From NCBI GenBank assembly GCA_013361015.1, contig JABWAN010000352.1:1-6361 (forward strand): a DNA stretch of 6,361 bases. Reading direction: 5' to 3'. Source of the stretch: Candidatus Zhuqueibacterota bacterium. GTDB lineage: Bacteria; Zhuqueibacterota; Zhuqueibacteria; Zhuqueibacterales; Zhuqueibacteraceae. Shown here in pieces: positions 5,260-6,361 of the stretch. The translations under genes were made by a program, and so were the position numbers. Numbering within the stretch: position 1 is the stretch's first letter; each line of letters opens with the position of its first letter. A model generated the notes under the pieces. It saw nothing but the letters and a program-made list of their open reading frames with translations. It was not told the origin of the DNA and searched no databases.

Positions 5260-5919
5260 ATGAAACGAGACTTGATGCAAATCCGCTGGCCGGTGATTGC
5301 CGTTTTGTTCTGGGTTTTCACCACGGCTTCGGCGCAAGAGACTTTCACTGAGGTGTTGAGCCAAGTTTCCTTTCCGAAAAAAATAACGCTGCAATATCAA
5401 GACAGCACGCACACGCTCGTCGCAACCGGCGCCTCCGCAAAAAAACGGTTGCGGCGAGATAAACAGCCGAGCGGGAGCGCCGTCAGCGAACAGCGCTCCA
5501 TCTGCACGGTTGCACATTACATGGAAAACCCTCCCCAAGCCGAAGAACAAAAAATCTACGGTTTAATTTGGGAGAGTAGAGACGCTAAGATTTTTGTCGT
5601 CAACTTCAACCTTAGCATCCCCGCGGGCAAGATCAAAGATTGGTTTTTGTTGCAAGCCGAAAAGGCGGAGCCGGTGGGAAGCAAAAGAGTCCAGAAGAGC
5701 TTGCAAGAGTTCGCGAATTTATTTGCGGGCTCGTTTCAGGCCGACGAGCGCTGCCAGATACAATGGCGTGCTGATGGCACTACTCTCGTTGTGATGCCCG
5801 ATGGGACGGAAAAAACTATTGCAGATCCCGGTTTCGCGCCGTTTTGGTGGAAGCTTTGGCTGGGCGAAAAATCCCAGTTTGATCGGGCAGATTTGGTCAA
5901 TCGTATCATTACGTTCTAA
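5260..5919 (+). CDS. Secreted chalcone isomerase-like protein
   Basis: This is a complete gene of 219 residues. ATG 5260 is chosen because GGAGG at 5251-5255 precedes it; the earlier in-frame GTG 5242 and ATG 5245 lack a site. Residues 1-25 are a signal peptide (basic start, hydrophobic VIAVLFWVF, cleavage after TASA), so the protein is exported. The rest follows bacterial chalcone isomerase-like proteins: FPKKITLQ (38-45), LVATGASAKK (53-62), VAHYMENP (84-91), a VVNFNLSIPAGKIKDWF strand-helix, and an ending DPGFAPFWWKLWLGEKS then a helix to the C-terminus. The fold is known from plant flavonoid enzymes, but bacterial members mostly lack a proven reaction, so enzyme activity is not implied. 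Residues 63-82 (RLRRDKQPSGSAVSEQRSIC) are longer and more polar than the short aromatic strand expected there. A secreted DUF5666-like gene follows 49 bases later on the same strand. Confidence 0.72.
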   Translation: MKRDLMQIRWPVIAVLFWVFTTASAQETFTEVLSQVSFPKKITLQYQDSTHTLVATGASAKKRLRRDKQPSGSAVSEQRSICTVAHYMENPPQAEEQKIYGLIWESRDAKIFVVNFNLSIPAGKIKDWFLLQAEKAEPVGSKRVQKSLQEFANLFAGSFQADERCQIQWRADGTTLVVMPDGTEKTIADPGFAPFWWKLWLGEKSQFDRADLVNRIITF

Positions 5920-5968
5920 AATTTCCGCACCGCTGGCAATCACCCCATCATATTCTCTGGAGATGACT

Positions 5969-6361
5969 ATGAAAACACGAACTGCGATTTGTGTCCTGTT
6001 CGCCGGTGCTTTGCTCGCCGGCTATACTTCTTTAAGTCATGCGCAATCGACGACGCTCTCGAAGGTCGACGTGTTCAAAACGCTGAAGCCGGGGCAATGG
6101 GTTCAAATTGAAGGCGTGCCGCAACGCGATATGTCCGTGCTTGCTACGGAGGTCAAGATTCTCACGGGTGACTTTAGAGACGACGATTGGGAGGTTTTCG
6201 GCGCGGTGCGCACGCTGAATCGCGGTTTGAAAGAATTCGAAATTTTGTCGCTAAAAATTAAGACCAACGATGAAACCGACTACCAAGTGAAAGACAAGAA
6301 CCGGCAGTTTACGAAGTTCGAAGATCTGAAGACCGGTATGCTGGTGGAGGTCGAAGGGTCT
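5969..6361 (+). CDS. Secreted DUF5666-like protein, 3' end outside the window
   Basis: An open frame of 131 codons runs off the window end without a stop. ATG 5969 is preferred, with GGAG at 5959-5962 six bases upstream; the in-frame ATG at 5963 directly abuts that site. Residues 1-25 form a signal peptide (MKTRTAICVLFAGALLAG, with cleavage after SHA before QS). The mature part shows an internal repeat: LKPGQWVQIEG (39-49) and LKTGMLVEVEG (120-130). Each is the kind of 'L-x-x-G-x-x-V-x-V-x-G' strand seen in DUF5666 small beta-barrel modules, and a variant DDDWEVFGAVRTL lies between them. Such modules often sit in tandem in exported bacterial proteins of unknown role. It probably forms an operon with the chalcone isomerase-like gene upstream; no terminator lies in the 49-base gap. 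Confidence 0.65.
   Translation, partial: MKTRTAICVLFAGALLAGYTSLSHAQSTTLSKVDVFKTLKPGQWVQIEGVPQRDMSVLATEVKILTGDFRDDDWEVFGAVRTLNRGLKEFEILSLKIKTNDETDYQVKDKNRQFTKFEDLKTGMLVEVEGS

Overview
The window reads as three unrelated pieces of bacterial DNA joined end to end rather than as one genomic neighbourhood. Piece A (about 1-516) is GC-rich and uses AUA and AGG codons freely. It holds the 3' end of fabF (3-oxoacyl-ACP synthase II) followed by the first ~43 codons of rpiB (ribose-5-phosphate isomerase B), an order familiar from delta-proteobacteria-like genomes. Piece B (about 517-1268) is also GC-rich and looks planctomycete-like. It holds the C-terminal ATP-binding end of a sensor histidine kinase, a short spacer with a good sigma70-type promoter, and the first ~120 codons of ribB (3,4-dihydroxy-2-butanone 4-phosphate synthase). 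Piece C (about 1269-6361) has visibly lower GC and different codon choice. It encodes envelope proteins of a kind I associate with Calditrichota/KSB1/Ignavibacteria-like bacteria. These taxon guesses come from recalled family resemblance, not from a search.

Both joins fall inside genes and are in frame, so each makes one open hybrid ORF: RpiB/histidine kinase (388-768) and RibB/beta-rich protein (906-2579). In each hybrid the first partner loses most of its fold and the second loses its start. A metagenomic assembly chimera, or another artificial join, explains this better than real fusion genes.

Piece C has two gene groups. First comes the C-terminal ~437 residues of an unrecognised beta-rich protein, then an outer-membrane beta-barrel protein of the DUF5723/PorV-like kind. 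The barrel gene's apparent N-terminus is extended by what looks like untranslated repeat DNA. Then follows a ~1.2 kb region without a convincing gene (4051-5259). It holds a diverged inverted repeat of about 100 bp with arms at 4386-4484 and 4941-5044. Between the arms lie a nested hairpin, a second long hairpin, a 12-bp palindrome and a REP-like 14-bp hairpin. A possible minus-strand gene remnant lies just outside and partly within the left arm. Last come two secreted-protein genes in the same direction, 49 bp apart: a chalcone isomerase-like protein (complete) and a DUF5666-like protein that runs off the window end.

I found no convincing undescribed functional system. The most notable results are the two in-frame chimeric joins and the structured repeat region at 4386-5044.
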